NCBI RefSeq assembly: GCF_000426605.1
Contig: NZ_AUFR01000001.1
Location: forward strand, 1-64,000
Direction of reading: 5' to 3'
DNA length: 64,000 nt
DNA from: Propionibacterium acidifaciens DSM 21887
Lineage (GTDB): Bacteria; Actinomycetota; Actinomycetes; Propionibacteriales; Propionibacteriaceae
Part shown: positions 44,098-53,024 of the stretch, piece by piece
Numbering within the stretch: position 1 is the first letter of the stretch
Layout of the letters: every line of letters starts with the position of its first letter
Notes under the pieces: generated by a model
Database searches by the model: none
Seen by the model: only the letters and a program-made list of their open reading frames with translations
Told to the model about the DNA's origin: nothing
Position numbers and translations under genes: made by a program

Positions 44098-45534
44098 ATG
44101 AACGACCAGACATCCGGCGGCGTCGGCCGCATCGAGACCCGGGGCATCGAACCGGTGCCCGACAGCGAGCGCCGCGGCGGCCCCGGGAGCCTGTTCTGGA
44201 TGTGGTTCGGCGCCAACATGGGCGTGCTCGGCATCACGATGGGCGCAGCCCTCGTCACCCTCTACGGCCTCGACCTCGCGCAGGCGCTGCTCGTGACGAT
44301 CGCCGGCTCGTGCGGCTCCTTCGCCCTGGTCGGCTGGCTGTCGACCACCGGCAGGCGCAGCGGCGCCCCCGGCCTCACGGCCTCGCGCGCCGTCTTCGGG
44401 GTGCGGGGCAACTGGGGGCCGACGATCGTCAGCTGGATCAGCTTCGTCGGCTGGGAGACGACGATGTGCACCACGGCGGGCTTCGCCCTGCTGGCCGTGC
44501 TCGGGATCCTCGGCGTTCCCGTCACGACGCCCGTCATCGTCGGGTGCATCCTTCTCGTCGTCACCATTGCGGCGGTCATCGGCCTGCTCGGCCATGCGAC
44601 GATCATGTGGATCCAGAAGTGGCTCACATGGATCTTCGGCGCCCTCACGCTGGCCGTCGTCGTCCTGCTGGCGGTGACCGTCGACTGGCCGGCCGTCGGC
44701 GCCCTGCCCGCCGGCGGCCCCTCGTCCGTGCTCGGCGCCTTGGGCTACATCGCGGCCGGCACCGGCCTGAGCTGGGTCGCCGCCGGCGCCGACTACGCCC
44801 GCTATCTGCCCCGCACCGTCTCGTCCGCAGGCCTGATCGCCGCCGTCGTCGGCGGCGCCGGCATCCCGCTCGTCGTCCTCATCACGACCGGCTCGCTCAT
44901 GGCCGGCTCCGACCCCGGGCTGGCCTCCGCGTCCGACCCCGTCGCCGCCATCGGGGCCAGCCTGCCCGCCTGGATGCTCGTCCCGTATCTGCTCGCCGCT
45001 GCCGCCGGCCTCATCGCGGCCGCCGATCTGTCGCTGTACTCCTCGGGGCTCAACCTGCTGACCGGAGGCATCCGGATCACCCGCATGGCCGCCGTGTGCA
45101 TCGACGGCGTCCTCGTGCTCGCCGGCGGGCTCTACATCACCGTCGTCGCCGAGGACTTCTACGGCCCCTTCACCACCTTCCTCACGCTCCTCGCCGTGGG
45201 ACTCACCGCCTGGGCCGGCGTCTGCGCCGTCGACCTGGCCACCCGACGGGTCTACGACACGGCGGGCCTCACCGACACCGCCAGGGGCAGCACCTACTGG
45301 TACACGGGCGGCGTGAACTGGGCGGCCCTCGGCCCCTGGCTCATCGCCATCGCCGCCGGGCTGTGCTTCACCACGGCCGCCGTCGGCGACGACGTGTGGT
45401 TCGCCGGCCCGCTCGCAGGCACCTGGCTGGGTGAGAACTCGATGGGCTGGCTCGTCGCCGGTCTGACGGGCGCGGCGCTCCACGCGGTCGGCCGTCGCCT
45501 CGTCGGGCGACCCGTCGAGACGGAGCGACTGTGA
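44098..45534 (+). CDS. NCS1-family cytosine/purine/nucleoside permease
   Basis: 478 residues, about 12 membrane segments. GSLFWMWFGANMGVLGITMG, SGAPGLTASRAVFGVRGNWG, IGLLGHATIMWIQKWLTW and AAGADYARYLPRTVS are NCS1 (CodB-like) landmarks. It imports nucleobases or related compounds by proton or sodium symport. ATG 44098 follows GAGGA at 8 nt; the open frame upstream is GC-rich leader. It overlaps the PfkB kinase by 4 bp (GTGA), so uptake and phosphorylation are probably one pathway. Confidence 0.92.
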   Translation: MNDQTSGGVGRIETRGIEPVPDSERRGGPGSLFWMWFGANMGVLGITMGAALVTLYGLDLAQALLVTIAGSCGSFALVGWLSTTGRRSGAPGLTASRAVFGVRGNWGPTIVSWISFVGWETTMCTTAGFALLAVLGILGVPVTTPVIVGCILLVVTIAAVIGLLGHATIMWIQKWLTWIFGALTLAVVVLLAVTVDWPAVGALPAGGPSSVLGALGYIAAGTGLSWVAAGADYARYLPRTVSSAGLIAAVVGGAGIPLVVLITTGSLMAGSDPGLASASDPVAAIGASLPAWMLVPYLLAAAAGLIAAADLSLYSSGLNLLTGGIRITRMAAVCIDGVLVLAGGLYITVVAEDFYGPFTTFLTLLAVGLTAWAGVCAVDLATRRVYDTAGLTDTARGSTYWYTGGVNWAALGPWLIAIAAGLCFTTAAVGDDVWFAGPLAGTWLGENSMGWLVAGLTGAALHAVGRRLVGRPVETERL

Positions 45535-46478
45535 GCGGGGCGCGCGCCGGTCGGGTCGTCTCGCTCGAGTCGATCATCGTCGACCTCGGCATCGACGTGC
45601 CGAACCTGCCCCCAGCCGGCGGCGACGTCATCGCCTCGGGCTCACGGGCCCGGGTGGGCGGCGGCTTCAACCTGGTCGCCGCGGCGGCCCGGCAGGGGAC
45701 GCCCACCGTCCACGCCGGACGCATCGGATCGGGCCCCCACGGACGACTCATCGCCGACGCCCTGGCGGGGGAGGGCATCACGGTCGCCGGACCCGTCGAC
45801 ACGTGCGAGGACTCGGGCTTCTGCATCGCCTTCCGCGCGCCGGGGGTCGAACCCACCTATGTGACGGTGCCCGGGGCGGAGAGCATGCTGAGGCCGGCGG
45901 ACCTCGCCGGGATCCGCCCCGGCGCCGGCGACGTGCTCTGCGTCTCCGGCTACGACCTCATGTACGAGATCAGCGGCTCGACGATCACGGGCTGGCTGGG
46001 GGAGTGCGGCGCCGCTCCGCTGGTCGTCCTCGACCCCGGCCCGCTCGTGCTCGACATCCCCGTGGCGGCGCTGAGGGCCCTCACCGGTGTGCTCGACGTC
46101 CTGACGCTCAGCGCCCGTGAGGCCGTGCTCGTCGCCGGGGCCGGGCCGCCGGACGAGCAGCTGCACCGGACGGTGCGCCGGCGCCTCGGGCTGCGGGACG
46201 GGACGGTGCTCGTCGTCCGCGCCGGGGCGGCCGGTTGCACCTCGACCCGCGGCGGCTCGGAGGAGCCCGTCACGACCCCGGGGCGCGCTGTCGAGGCCGT
46301 CGACGTGACCGGCGCCGGCGACACCCACACCGGAGTGCTCGCCGCACGGCTCGCCGAGGGCGCCGCCCTCGACGATGCCCTGGCGGCGGCCAACGCGGCA
46401 GCGGCGCTCTCCGTCACCCGCCGGGGCCCTGCCACGGCGCCACGCCGCGACGAGACGGAGCAGTGGGGTCTCACCTGA
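45531..46478 (+). CDS. PfkB-family sugar/nucleoside kinase
   Basis: 315 residues, ribokinase fold: ASGSRARVGGGFNLVAAAAR (GG sugar-binding motif) and VEAVDVTGAGDTHTGVLAAR (GAGD catalytic Asp). Coupled to the NCS1 permease by a 4-bp overlap, so a nucleoside, ribose or pseudouridine-type substrate is plausible. The exact substrate cannot be read from sequence. Confidence 0.88.
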   Translation: MSGARAGRVVSLESIIVDLGIDVPNLPPAGGDVIASGSRARVGGGFNLVAAAARQGTPTVHAGRIGSGPHGRLIADALAGEGITVAGPVDTCEDSGFCIAFRAPGVEPTYVTVPGAESMLRPADLAGIRPGAGDVLCVSGYDLMYEISGSTITGWLGECGAAPLVVLDPGPLVLDIPVAALRALTGVLDVLTLSAREAVLVAGAGPPDEQLHRTVRRRLGLRDGTVLVVRAGAAGCTSTRGGSEEPVTTPGRAVEAVDVTGAGDTHTGVLAARLAEGAALDDALAAANAAAALSVTRRGPATAPRRDETEQWGLT

Positions 46479-46608
46479 TGAACATCAGGGGGAACCCCCA
46501 CTCATCCCTTGTTTAAAATTCATCTGGTGGCGCCGATGGGGGTTCTCGCGGCGGCGGTCGGGGCGCCACGGCCGCTCCGTCCTCATCCTGAGGGAAAGCG
46601 GCGTCACC

Positions 46609-47073
46609 ATGAGTCTTCTCCACGAGCATCCGCTCGCCGTGGCCATCGGCACCGGCATCACGGCCCTGTTCATCGGCGTGCTGGGCGGGGTGAGCAGCGC
46701 GGAGCCCGCGTCGTCGGCCTCGTGCTCCCCGGCGGTGACGAGGACGGCCACCGCCACGACGACGGTGACGCCGAGTACGAGCCCCACTCCCGCGCCGACC
46801 GTCACGGTGACCGAGCAGGTGACGGCCACGGTGACCGCCCCGGTCCAGTACGCCGGCGCCGGTTCCGGCACCGACCAGGGTGCGGGCGGCGGGACCGCAG
46901 ACACCGGAACAGGCGGGGGCGGCACCGGTGGAGGCTCGGACGCCGACGGCGGGTACGCCTACTACAAGAACTGCAGCGCGGCCCGCGCGGCGGGGGCGGC
47001 TCCGCTGTACCGCGGGGAGCCCGGCTACCGCTCAGAGCTCGACCGGGACGGCGATGGCGTCGCCTGCGAGTGA
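46609..47073 (+). CDS. Secreted or membrane-anchored excalibur-domain protein
   Basis: 154 residues. N-terminal segment AVAIGTGITALFIGVLGGVS, then a Thr/Val/Pro linker (TATTTVTPSTSPTPAPTVTV) and a Gly-rich stretch, ending in an excalibur calcium-binding domain: YYKNCSAARAAGAAPLYRGE, PGY, LDRDGDGVACE with the DxDxDG loop and two Cys. Such domains are found on exported actinobacterial proteins. ATG 46609 follows GAGGGAAAG. It is the last gene before ssrA. Confidence 0.88.
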   Translation: MSLLHEHPLAVAIGTGITALFIGVLGGVSSAEPASSASCSPAVTRTATATTTVTPSTSPTPAPTVTVTEQVTATVTAPVQYAGAGSGTDQGAGGGTADTGTGGGGTGGGSDADGGYAYYKNCSAARAAGAAPLYRGEPGYRSELDRDGDGVACE

Positions 47074-47156
47074 GCTTCGGTTCGGTGGCCTCGGCGCGTA
47101 CACTTGCAGTGCAGCCGTTCCGCGTGGTTCGCCACCGGGTCGGTGACAACTCAACA

Positions 47157-47522
47157 GGGGGTGATCGGTTTCGACTGGAGTGGTAGCTCCAGGAGAAGCG
47201 GGCCGAGAATCCAGAGTCGTCTCGTTAATGTCCTCTGGGAACCAACAAGTGCCGACACCAATCGCACTGACTTCGCTCTCGCTGCCTGATCAGTGACCGA
47301 AGGGTCAGCCCGGACGTAGCCTTCCGTCCGGTTCCTGGCCTCATTCAGAAGGCTTGCTCAGTGGTCTGTGTCCGGGGGGATCGCTGGGGACTCCTCCCGG
47401 ACTGGGCCTGGCCGCAACTCGTCGACGTGAGTGCGGGGGCCGAGCAGACCGTCAAGTCGACTGCGCCCGGAGAAGACCTGGTCCGCCTCGTCAGGACGCG
47501 GGTTCGATTCCCGCCACCTCCA
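47157..47522 (+). ncRNA. ssrA: Transfer-messenger RNA (ssrA)
   Basis: 366 nt, one piece. The 5' end GGGGGTGATCGGTTTCGAC and the 3' end GGTTCGATTCCCGCCACCTCC form the tRNA-Ala-like part (acceptor GGGGGTG pairs CACCTCC, one G-U). The tag reading frame starts at GCC 47251 and encodes ADTNRTDFALAA before TGA (47287-47289), with the first alanine supplied by the tmRNA itself. It rescues stalled ribosomes together with SmpB. CCA is not encoded (discriminator A 47522, then CG). Confidence 0.97.
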
Positions 47523-47529
47523 CGAAGAG

Positions 47530-47563
47530 CCTGCTGGCGTTGATGCATTGACGCGCCAGCAGG
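47530..47563 (+). terminator. Rho-independent terminator of ssrA
   Basis: CCTGCTGGCG (47530-47539) pairs with CGCCAGCAGG (47554-47563), followed by TCTTTTGTCGTTT. Confidence 0.9.
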
Positions 47564-47622
47564 TCTTTTGTCGTTTGCATGTGCCATTTCGGCCCTGCGC
47601 GTGAGAGTTGCTGATTTCGGAT

Positions 47623-47647
47623 CAAAACCCCTGGCTGGGGCGTTTTT
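47623..47647. terminator. Bidirectional terminator-like hairpin
   Basis: CAAAACCCC-tggct-GGGGCGTTTTT: A-rich on the left, T-rich on the right, so it can work in both directions between ssrA and the converging CRISPR operon. Confidence 0.65.
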
Positions 47648-47760
47648 ATGCGCGCGAGAACAAGAAGGACGCCGGAGGTCACGACGGTTGCAGGCGGAGC
47701 TCCGTTAAGTCCGGGTGGGAGCCGAGCCCCCGAAGAAAGCGGCGGCCCTCGTCCGCTCAG

Positions 47761-47843
47761 GGGGGCTTGTGCAAAACCTTGACGCAATCCAAGTGAAACG
47801 TCTAGCCGGCGGGCTCATGGAATTGAATTTTGCATAAGCCTCC
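47761..47843. mobile_element. 83-bp MITE-like element
   Basis: Ends GGGGGCTTGTGCAAAA (47761-47776) and the complement GGAGGCTTATGCAAAA (47828-47843) match at 14 of 16 positions as terminal inverted repeats. No coding capacity. The ends resemble the relic at 1784 and the IS630 ends. Located at the border between ssrA and the CRISPR operon. Confidence 0.55.
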
Positions 47844-47906
47844 TCATGCATGGGAACACTACTCTTTATCGGTGTCCGAAAAATGTGAGGCGCTTCAGGA
47901 ATTGGA

Positions 47907-50201
47907 TTATTTCGCCGGGGGATCGGCCAAGCCGGGAAGGTTGTAGCGGTTGTCCAAAGGGTACTTCTGCGGATTTGTCTTGTGCTTGACCCGGTTCTCC
48001 TCGCGGTTCTTGAACCATGTCGTGATGGGGGATATCTCGTCATCTGTGGCGGGACAGTCCGCGTCGGGGTATTGGACGAGCGAATCGTCACTCCATCCGT
48101 AGGCGGAGCGGACGAAGGCCCGCACTGCCAGGCTCCTCTCGAAGTCTGCGGGCAGATCCTTGAGGAGCTCTGGGACGGCCGTCTCACTTGGGGCGGTTAG
48201 GCCCAGGCATCCCTCCAGGTCCCGATAGGTCTTGGCCAGTTCGACACCGCTGTGAACGATGACGGCGGTGGCCCTGATCTCGACCATCCCGAGGCCGAGG
48301 GGCTTGCCGAAGCCGAGCCTGTGATAGCCGACGACGGGAGACCTGCCGGTCCGTCGCTCGCCGTCGGGCACCAGACGCTCGGGGGTCAGCAGCCACACGA
48401 GGACGGCGAGCTCCTGCCTGGTCAGCCCCTCGAAGCTGATCGTCGTCGTGAAGGCGGCTCCCGGCGCGAGGTAGGAGCCGACGGCGGTCTCGCTGGGGCC
48501 CGGGGAGCCGGTCAGGGGCTTGACGTTCGGGATGGACTCGATCGACTTATCGATCTGCAAACGGTGAGACGGGTAGACCTTTCGGATGAGGCGCTGGTCG
48601 TCCGCGTAGGTCTCGCTCCGGGTCGTCTTTTCCGGGGGTGTCCTACCGTTCTTCCCATGGAGGTACGGCACGCCGGTCGATGGCTTCGGGCTGGCCAGCG
48701 TCGGCAGGATCCAGCCCGTGCTGTCGCCCTCCGGCAACCTGAGCCAGTTCTCGTCCTCGGGCTGCAGAGCTGGGGTGATCGGGTGGATCGTGATGCGTCC
48801 TCGTACTGCCGCTCCCTGGTCCTGCCCCTCGTCCTTGGTGTCGGCGACGAAGCCCCACATGCGGTCCGCAAGGGAGGCCTCGGCATAGCCCCGCGCTGGG
48901 GTGATACCGCCGGCCTCGGCCAGCTCCGCGGGCGTGCGCGCGCCGCTGCTGACGCGTCTGCCCACCTGGGACAGGGAGAGTCCGGTGATCGTGCCCGTGG
49001 AGTCGATGGAGGCGAAGAGGGGGACACCAGGGTCGGCGGCGGCCAGCCTTCTCAGGTACTGCTCGATCGCCTCGCGGTCCGCGCTGAGGCCCGGCCCGCC
49101 GTGGGACGCGTCGAGGATCGAGTGGATGAGCCAGGTGTTCGGGGCGTCGGAGCGGCGGGTCTTGGACTCGTCCGGTGCGCCGGCCTCATGGCGGCGCGCC
49201 TCCTGGCGTTTGAGGGTGCGGATGTTCTCCAGGTAGCTGTGGATGACCTCGACGAGGCCCGCCAGAACCCGTTCGGAGACCTCGCGGTAGGTTCGGTTCT
49301 GATCGTTGTCGAAGAAGATGAACTCGTTGTGCTTCGTGTCAATGAGAGGGTCTGAGCCCTCGGGGGTGAGTCGGACGACGTAGCCGGTGTAGGAGCGACC
49401 GTTGGTCTTTGAGCCCCGTTTGGTAGCACCGCAGAAGCGCTCGCCGTTGATGGAAGCCACGATGAGACGCTTTGTTTGGTAAAACCTCTCCTCCTGCATG
49501 GTGAAGGTGATCCTGCTGAGGTGAGGCGTCGCGGTTCTGAGCAGGCTGAGTCGTGCCGCGACGTCCTCGCGGCTCGTTCCGCCGTGGTATTTTTTCTTCC
49601 TATCCTTGACGGCCCCGGAGTACATGAGCCCGCCTGATTGGTTATACAGGGATGTACGGGAGTTCTCCGAGTTCGGCAGGACGACCGCGCACAGATACGG
49701 CGGCTCTTCCCACTGCCCCGGCTTGAGCCTTGGGTTCTTTCCGAGCATGATGCGCGCTCGCAGGCCGGTTCCCTTGCGAGCGCCTGGATCTGGGACGAGG
49801 AACACGGGGTAGAGAATCGCGGATTCCTGGGTGGTACGGCGGTGCGTGAGCACATGGTCATGGCCCGCGAAGACGCGCATGCGCGAGGCGGTGACCGCCT
49901 CGTAGGCGGAGGACAGGACGCCCTTGAGGGTGCTGACCGGGATGGACACATCATCCCAGTTCGTGGCACCGCCAGTAGCTCCGCTGCGCGAGGCGACGAC
50001 GACCCGCCCGTCCTTGGTGCCCTGACCGGGAACGGTCGGGGACACAACTGTGAGGGATACGCGCAGCTCGCCCGAGAGATCATTCGGCCGGAGGTAGTCG
50101 TGCCCGGAAGGCGGGCGGTTGCCGACGAAGCCGTTCCGCCCAACGGCGTGCCAGTCTTTGACCGTTGGAATGCCATTGTATGCGTGATGCCAGGTTGTCA
50201 T
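47907..50201 (-). CDS. TIGR03986-like type III CRISPR RAMP protein (second copy)
   Basis: 764 residues from ATG 50201, which has AAGGG 7 nt upstream; an in-frame GTG at 50225 is the alternative. RAMP-type blocks: VSIPVSTLKGVLSSAYEAVT followed by SRMRVF (the glycine-anchored helix after strand 1), and near the C-terminus LTPERLVPDGERRTG then GFGKPLGLGMVEIR (glycine-rich loop). Aligns in order with the next gene upstream (762 residues), so the two are tandem paralogues. Large TIGR03986 RAMPs occur in type III-D-like loci, probably as Cas7-like backbone or accessory subunits. Last gene of the operon, 26 bp after its paralogue. Catalytic role not determined. Confidence 0.8.
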   Translation of the reverse strand: MTTWHHAYNGIPTVKDWHAVGRNGFVGNRPPSGHDYLRPNDLSGELRVSLTVVSPTVPGQGTKDGRVVVASRSGATGGATNWDDVSIPVSTLKGVLSSAYEAVTASRMRVFAGHDHVLTHRRTTQESAILYPVFLVPDPGARKGTGLRARIMLGKNPRLKPGQWEEPPYLCAVVLPNSENSRTSLYNQSGGLMYSGAVKDRKKKYHGGTSREDVAARLSLLRTATPHLSRITFTMQEERFYQTKRLIVASINGERFCGATKRGSKTNGRSYTGYVVRLTPEGSDPLIDTKHNEFIFFDNDQNRTYREVSERVLAGLVEVIHSYLENIRTLKRQEARRHEAGAPDESKTRRSDAPNTWLIHSILDASHGGPGLSADREAIEQYLRRLAAADPGVPLFASIDSTGTITGLSLSQVGRRVSSGARTPAELAEAGGITPARGYAEASLADRMWGFVADTKDEGQDQGAAVRGRITIHPITPALQPEDENWLRLPEGDSTGWILPTLASPKPSTGVPYLHGKNGRTPPEKTTRSETYADDQRLIRKVYPSHRLQIDKSIESIPNVKPLTGSPGPSETAVGSYLAPGAAFTTTISFEGLTRQELAVLVWLLTPERLVPDGERRTGRSPVVGYHRLGFGKPLGLGMVEIRATAVIVHSGVELAKTYRDLEGCLGLTAPSETAVPELLKDLPADFERSLAVRAFVRSAYGWSDDSLVQYPDADCPATDDEISPITTWFKNREENRVKHKTNPQKYPLDNRYNLPGLADPPAK

Positions 50202-50227
50202 CGATTTGCCCTTACGCGAAGACACGG

Positions 50228-52516
50228 CTACCGCCGAGCGCCACGTCGCCGCCCGCTTTGTGGATGCTCAGCTCTACCTCGCTGGCGCTCGGTGACGATA
50301 ATCGGCTTTCCAGAGTCGGTGCCGAACATGTCGCGCGGGGAGAGGCCCTTGCCTGGATGCGGCTCACCGGTCTTGCCGTTGGTCTGGTTGTTCTCCTTGT
50401 TCTCGTCCAGGCTCATATGCCTGACCTCCCGGCCATCGGTGTAGCCGAAGGCGGCGCGCTGCATGGCGCGCACCCACGGGGTTTTGAGAAGAACGGCCTC
50501 ATTCGGAAGGGGGAAGCGAGTCGTGGGCACGGTCGGCTCGGTCAAACCGAGGCAATTGCTCAGAGACGCGTAACCCTCGGCTTGGTCCGTACCGGTGCGC
50601 ACTCGGAGTCCGTTCGGCGCAATGCGGACCTCGACGGCGCCCAGACCGAGGGGTTTGCCGAGACCCAGGCGCAGACATCCCACGGCATCGGGGCCGGCTA
50701 CCTCGCGCTCCTCCGAGGGGACGAGCTTCTCCGGCGTGAGAACCCATAGGAGCGCCGCGAGCTCATCTTGGGACAGGTTGGTGAAGGACACGGTGCAGCG
50801 CAGGACACTGCCGGCCTCGACCCAGGAGCGGACGGTGAGACGGACCGCGTCATTGGTCTGCTCCCGACCGCCCAGGACCGCGGCTCTCGTCGCTGGCTGT
50901 GGAAAACCGTCGGCGTCGAGGTCCTTGCCGTCAAGGAGCCTGCGGTGCACGGGATAGGCCGCAGTGCCAAGCAACTGCCCCTTAGCGAAGTAATCATCGC
51001 GCCGGAGGACGCCGCCGTTCTTGTTCTTGGGAGTACCGCCGGAGGCGTCGGTGAGGAACCGTCTGGCCGACGACGGTTTGGGCATCAGAAGAGGCGTGAG
51101 TACCTTCTTCTTGGTGCAGATGCGGACTCGCGAACCGTCGACCGGCCCGATGATGATCCGGCCGCGGGCGGCGACGTCCCCGCCCTTGGCGCCATCGGCA
51201 GCATCCGGGACCACGTAACCGAAAAGCCGGTCGGCCGCCGACGCCTGCTTCCGCGACGCCAGCGGGAGAACGCCCTGCTTGTCTGCCAGTTCTCGAGGCG
51301 AGGCATCGTAGGAGCGTCTGCCGACGATTGTCGGGAAGACGTCGATGACCTGAGCCGTGTCGGGAATCCCGTCCTGGGCGGAGGTGGAGAGCATGTCAAG
51401 CCTGACGAAGACCAAGTCGCCTGCAGAGAGCGGCCGAGATGAGCCTGTTGCCCAAGTCTCGGCTGCACGGTTGAGCGGGTGCTTGTCTCCGCTGTGCACC
51501 TTCTGCTGCTCCCGGTAGGACCTAAGGACCGTGGCGTACCTGGCCACATGCTCGTCGGTGAGGGGCAGCACGAGGCCGTCAAGTCTGTGGCCATCATGCG
51601 CAGACTTGAAGAAGAATCGTTCGTAGGTTTTCTCTTTGAACAGATCGTGCGCGGACTTCGTCTCAGGGGCAGTCCGGCAGGGATATCCCCATACGTTGAA
51701 ATGCGTCACTTTGCTGCCTTCGACCTGGAAGAACACCTCCAAGTCATCTTCATCCCACACTCCAGTGACCATGAGATGCGGCGTATTCTTACTGTCCTTC
51801 CACTGCGTGAGGCGAACTTCGACCTGCTCCCCGTGCCGTGTGAGCTGACGGAAGCGGGCGAAGACCTGCTTGTCGCTCAACGCCCCTCCGGGACCGGCCT
51901 GAATACGAGGATGATTTGTGCGGACAATCGTCCCATGACCGTCATTGAGATCGTCCCTGATCAGAGCAACTCGTGCGTTCTTTCCGAATCCGTCGAGAAC
52001 CTCGACGCCGAGTCGACCGCCATCGATTTCGCAGACGCGTCCGGGAAGGAGCTGGTTCGCTGCGGCCGGATCTGCCCGGTACGTCAGTGGCACGGAGCGA
52101 TCATCGGCCGTCCGCCGGAACCCGCCCTGGTTCTCCACGTCCCCGAAGACTCGGAAACGCGAGCAGGTGAAGGTTTCGTACGCGCGGGAGATCATGCCCT
52201 TGACCATGGTCGGCGGCACGCGGACGGTTCCATCGGCGTCGAGCGGAAGATCGACGACGTGACGTTGCTCTGAGCGGCCCGGCCGGACGGGGACTTCCGT
52301 GGTGGTCTGCTCGCCGAAGACCAGCGGTGTGCGCACCGTGATCTCCAGGTCAACCGAGCCGGACCAGCGCTGCGGATCGAGGTGGTCGTGCGACGGTGCG
52401 GGTCCGTCGAGGAAGAGGTCACCAGGCAGGACCGTGTGCTGGGCAAGCCTGTGCGCAGAGGCTCGCAGCACTGGAATCCGGTTGACGGAGGAATGGAAGG
52501 ACGCGAAGTCAGCCAT
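50228..52516 (-). CDS. TIGR03986-like type III CRISPR RAMP protein (first copy)
   Basis: 762 residues. Residues 101-125 VPPTMVKGMISRAYETFTCS and FRVFGD match the RAMP helix block of its neighbour, and the C-terminal LLWVLTPEKLVPSEERE and LGLGKPLGLGAVEVRIAP repeat the glycine-rich loop. The N-terminus (DHLDPQRWSGSVDLEITVRT) parallels DYLRPNDLSGELRVSL of the second copy. The C-terminal tail GRAEHPQSGRRRGARR is basic. The start ATG overlaps the csx19 stop by 8 bp. Probable Cas7-type subunit of the effector; no nuclease residue assigned with confidence. Confidence 0.8.
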   Translation of the reverse strand: MADFASFHSSVNRIPVLRASAHRLAQHTVLPGDLFLDGPAPSHDHLDPQRWSGSVDLEITVRTPLVFGEQTTTEVPVRPGRSEQRHVVDLPLDADGTVRVPPTMVKGMISRAYETFTCSRFRVFGDVENQGGFRRTADDRSVPLTYRADPAAANQLLPGRVCEIDGGRLGVEVLDGFGKNARVALIRDDLNDGHGTIVRTNHPRIQAGPGGALSDKQVFARFRQLTRHGEQVEVRLTQWKDSKNTPHLMVTGVWDEDDLEVFFQVEGSKVTHFNVWGYPCRTAPETKSAHDLFKEKTYERFFFKSAHDGHRLDGLVLPLTDEHVARYATVLRSYREQQKVHSGDKHPLNRAAETWATGSSRPLSAGDLVFVRLDMLSTSAQDGIPDTAQVIDVFPTIVGRRSYDASPRELADKQGVLPLASRKQASAADRLFGYVVPDAADGAKGGDVAARGRIIIGPVDGSRVRICTKKKVLTPLLMPKPSSARRFLTDASGGTPKNKNGGVLRRDDYFAKGQLLGTAAYPVHRRLLDGKDLDADGFPQPATRAAVLGGREQTNDAVRLTVRSWVEAGSVLRCTVSFTNLSQDELAALLWVLTPEKLVPSEEREVAGPDAVGCLRLGLGKPLGLGAVEVRIAPNGLRVRTGTDQAEGYASLSNCLGLTEPTVPTTRFPLPNEAVLLKTPWVRAMQRAAFGYTDGREVRHMSLDENKENNQTNGKTGEPHPGKGLSPRDMFGTDSGKPIIVTERQRGRAEHPQSGRRRGARR

Positions 52517-53024
52517 TGGAGGGCCCCCATGTTCCCGTCATGAGCTCGTCGGTGAAGACCGTGTTGCCGTACTCGGAGTCGGTGAAGATCTCGATGCTGG
52601 TCATCGTGTCCTCGGGTTTGTTGAAGGGTTCGGTCGCGCCGTGCTGGAGGTATGCGTTCTTGCGGTACCAGCACGACTCGCCTCCCGACCGTCCTTCCGT
52701 CATCGCCCAGACGGTGATCTCGGCGGAGCCGGACCCGTTGAGCCAGCGCCATTCGTGGGCGAGGACGGGGCCGTCCGGTGGCGGACACGTCTTCCATATC
52801 CTCACTTCGTAGACGGTTCCTTCCTCAACCGCACCATCGGAGGCCCGGAGGCGCCCGTCGGAGACCGAGGTGATGGCGCGCGCCCTCGCCGTCGTGTAGG
52901 CGACCCCGGCAAGGGAACCCACGGAGGCAACCTTCGCCAGGAGACCGTCAAGCGTCCCGTTGCCGTCGGACGAGCAGGACCACATCGCTTTCTTCAACGG
53001 CGGCATCGTGAGTGTCTCAGCCAT
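52509..53024 (-). CDS. csx19: Csx19-like (TIGR03984) protein of type III-D CRISPR
   Basis: 171 residues from ATG 53024, which follows GAGGAGA. Recognised by order of blocks rather than strong identity: AYTTARARAITSVSDGRL, YEVRIWKTC then LAHEWRWLNGSGSAEITVWA (the FN..ELRWL..G-A block), KNAYLQHG (usual YLLWG), and IEIFTDSEYGNTVFTDELMT (EY..GN..F). Csx19 is a marker of type III-D loci and part of the III-Dv effector. It overlaps both neighbours by 8 bp, so stoichiometry is probably set by coupling. A longer frame to 53102 enters the Cas7 fusion and is rejected. Confidence 0.65.
   Translation of the reverse strand: MAETLTMPPLKKAMWSCSSDGNGTLDGLLAKVASVGSLAGVAYTTARARAITSVSDGRLRASDGAVEEGTVYEVRIWKTCPPPDGPVLAHEWRWLNGSGSAEITVWAMTEGRSGGESCWYRKNAYLQHGATEPFNKPEDTMTSIEIFTDSEYGNTVFTDELMTGTWGPSNG

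Noticed and set aside
43846-45483. 545-codon antisense frame opposite the NCS1 permease
   Set aside because: Shadow; the permease frame has clear membrane segments and a ribosome site.
47491-47787. 98-codon minus-strand frame over the ssrA 3' end
   Set aside because: Overlaps ssrA, its terminator and the MITE-like element; not a plausible gene.
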